Assembly: GCA_040830565.1 (NCBI GenBank)
Contig: JBFOMC010000381.1
Span: 1 to 7,880, forward strand
Length of the DNA: 7,880 bases
From: JAFMPW01 sp040830565
Lineage (GTDB): Bacteria > Bacteroidota > Bacteroidia > Flavobacteriales > Flavobacteriaceae
Direction of reading: 5' to 3'
The translations under genes were made by a program, and so were the position numbers. How positions within the stretch are numbered: the first letter of the stretch is position 1; the number at the start of each line of letters is the position of its first letter. This document shows, piece after piece, positions 6,663-7,880 of the stretch. The notes beneath the pieces were generated by a model that was given only the letters and a program-made list of their open reading frames with translations, ran no database searches and was not told the origin of the DNA.

Positions 6663-7880
6663 ATGAAAATACTTCTTACTGGGGCCAACGGTTATATTGG
6701 GATGCGCTTGCTTCCTAAACTGCTCGAAGCGGGTCATCAACTGGTCTGTGCAGTAAGAAACCGCGAAAGGTTCTCTATAGATGAAGAGACCAAAGCCCTG
6801 GTAGATATTCTCGAAATTGATTTTTTGAAGCCCGTAGAGCCCGGATTACTTCCCTCAGACCTGGACGTAGCCTACTTTCTAATTCATTCAATGAGCTCTT
6901 CTACTACAGATTTTGATGATATGGAAGCCGCCACAGCCGAAAACTTTAATGCTTATGTAGCAGATACTCAAATTAAACAGGTGATTTACCTCAGTGGCAT
7001 TGTAAATAAAGAGAATTTGTCCAAACATCTATGGTCCCGGAAAAATGTGGAACGAATTCTTTCTGAAGGGCCTTATACGCTTACTGTTCTAAGAGCGGGT
7101 ATTATCGTTGGGTCTGGTAGTTCTTCCTTTGAAATTATCAGAGATCTATGTGAGAAACTTCCTGTAATGATCACGCCAAAATGGGTACTTACCAAAACTC
7201 AGCCCATTGCTATAAGGGATGTAATTCATTTCCTGACTGCAGCGCTGGGGCAACCGCAGACTTATAACAACTCTTTTGACATCGCCGGGCCAGATGTTCT
7301 CACCTATAAACAGATGCTAGAACAATACGCACAGGTAAGAGGGTTTAAGAATTGGATCTTTACAGTCCCTGTGATGACCCCAAAATTGTCCTCCTACTGG
7401 CTATATTTTGTAACCTCAACCTCCTACAAACTTGCACTAAATCTTGTAGACAGCATGAAGATTGAGGTAGTGGCCAGAGACAACAAACTTGCACAACTGC
7501 TCAATATTCAAACCAAAACCTATAAGGAAGCCATCGCTCTTGCCTTCAGAAAAATTGAACAAAACCTTGTGGTCAGTAGTTGGAAAGACAGTATGGTTAG
7601 CGGAAGGATTAAAGAAAATCTGGAAAAGCATATCCAGGTTCCCAAATATGGTGTCTTGAAAGACAAGAAATCAGTACATATCCAGAATCGGGAAGCGGTG
7701 CTCAACAACATTTGGAAAATAGGGGGTACTAACGGCTGGTATTATGGAGATTGGTTATGGCAAATCAGAGGCTTTCTGGACAAGTTAAATGGCGGAGTGG
7801 GTCTTAGAAGAGGCCGAACACATCCAGACAAGATCTCTGCAGGTGACGCCCTGGATTTTTGGAGGGTTCTATTGGCCGAC
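6663..7880 (+). CDS. NAD(P)-binding atypical SDR protein with C-terminal DUF2867 domain (3' end outside window)
   Basis: An ATG at 6663 opens a frame of 406 codons with no stop before the window edge, so the end is missing; relatives are typically somewhat under 500 aa. The N-terminus MKILLTGANGYIG has the Rossmann TGxxGxxG motif (6-13), giving a NAD(P)-binding NmrA/YbjT-like domain to about residue 290. YLSGIV (109-114) and HLWSRKNVE (122-130) are signatures of this atypical SDR subgroup; the classical YxxxK catalytic pair is not evident. The C-terminal part (from ~305) matches DUF2867, notably IGGTNGWYYGDWLWQIRG (353-370) and GGVGLRRGRTHP (377-388). The substrate is unknown, and the reaction is inferred only as NAD(P)-dependent redox chemistry or sensing. 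No membrane helix is certain; the YWLYFVTSTSYKLAL stretch (245-259) is merely hydrophobic. It is probably co-transcribed with the upstream 141-aa gene. Confidence 0.9.
   Translation, partial: MKILLTGANGYIGMRLLPKLLEAGHQLVCAVRNRERFSIDEETKALVDILEIDFLKPVEPGLLPSDLDVAYFLIHSMSSSTTDFDDMEAATAENFNAYVADTQIKQVIYLSGIVNKENLSKHLWSRKNVERILSEGPYTLTVLRAGIIVGSGSSSFEIIRDLCEKLPVMITPKWVLTKTQPIAIRDVIHFLTAALGQPQTYNNSFDIAGPDVLTYKQMLEQYAQVRGFKNWIFTVPVMTPKLSSYWLYFVTSTSYKLALNLVDSMKIEVVARDNKLAQLLNIQTKTYKEAIALAFRKIEQNLVVSSWKDSMVSGRIKENLEKHIQVPKYGVLKDKKSVHIQNREAVLNNIWKIGGTNGWYYGDWLWQIRGFLDKLNGGVGLRRGRTHPDKISAGDALDFWRVLLAD

Noticed and set aside
6476..6688. Reverse-strand frame across the hypothetical/SDR gene junction
   Set aside because: It is antisense to both genes and spans their junction, with no coding signature of its own.
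7437..7711. Two overlapping reverse-strand frames inside the SDR-DUF2867 gene
   Set aside because: The forward frame is continuous and matches a known two-domain family, so these are shadows.
1..7880. CRISPR array, tRNA or rRNA genes, transposase, phage or defence genes
   Set aside because: No regularly spaced repeats, cloverleaf or rRNA-like stretches, or transposase, integrase or nuclease-like proteins were seen; the coding content is otherwise fully explained.

Overview
The window looks like a chromosomal segment of a Flavobacteriaceae-type member of the Bacteroidota. The signs are a sigma/FecR/TonB-receptor gene trio of Bacteroidota type, protein sequences of flavobacterial character, weak or absent Shine-Dalgarno sequences, -7 boxes resembling TAnnTTTG, moderately low G+C, and short palindromic intergenic repeats of the kind common in these genomes. 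No genus can be named from the sequence alone.

Positions 1-4075 (+ strand) hold a cell-surface signalling cluster. It starts with the C-terminal part of an ECF sigma factor (cut by the window edge). A 348-nt gene-free spacer follows, with a terminator-like stem and two dyads. Next come a FecR-family anti-sigma/signal-transducing membrane protein and a TonB-dependent outer membrane receptor that overlaps it by 20 nt. The receptor carries an N-terminal STN-like domain, the part expected to talk to FecR. The inferred circuit is: ligand binds the receptor, the receptor signals to periplasmic FecR, the sigma factor is released or activated, and the fecR/receptor genes are transcribed. Nothing in the window identifies the ligand, and there is no SusD-like partner gene downstream.

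Positions 4076-4322 separate the convergent receptor gene and argS. Most of this gap is a strongly palindromic element (about 4118-4292) with four hairpins and imperfect inverted ends of the form GTTCC(C/T)(C/T). It is probably a flavobacterial intergenic repeat that also serves as a two-way terminator.

Positions 4323-6110 (- strand) encode a complete arginyl-tRNA synthetase (argS). A short palindrome-like sequence of a type seen as an intergenic repeat in flavobacteria lies inside its coding region, in a probable surface loop.

Positions 6111-6226 form a divergent promoter region. To its right, on the + strand, are a 141-aa protein of unknown function and, 10 nt later, an NAD(P)-binding atypical SDR protein fused to a DUF2867-type domain, which runs off the end of the window. 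These two are probably co-transcribed.

Most of the window is ordinary. The points most worth a second look are the palindromic element, the repeat-like insertion in argS, and the unusual spacer between the sigma and fecR genes.
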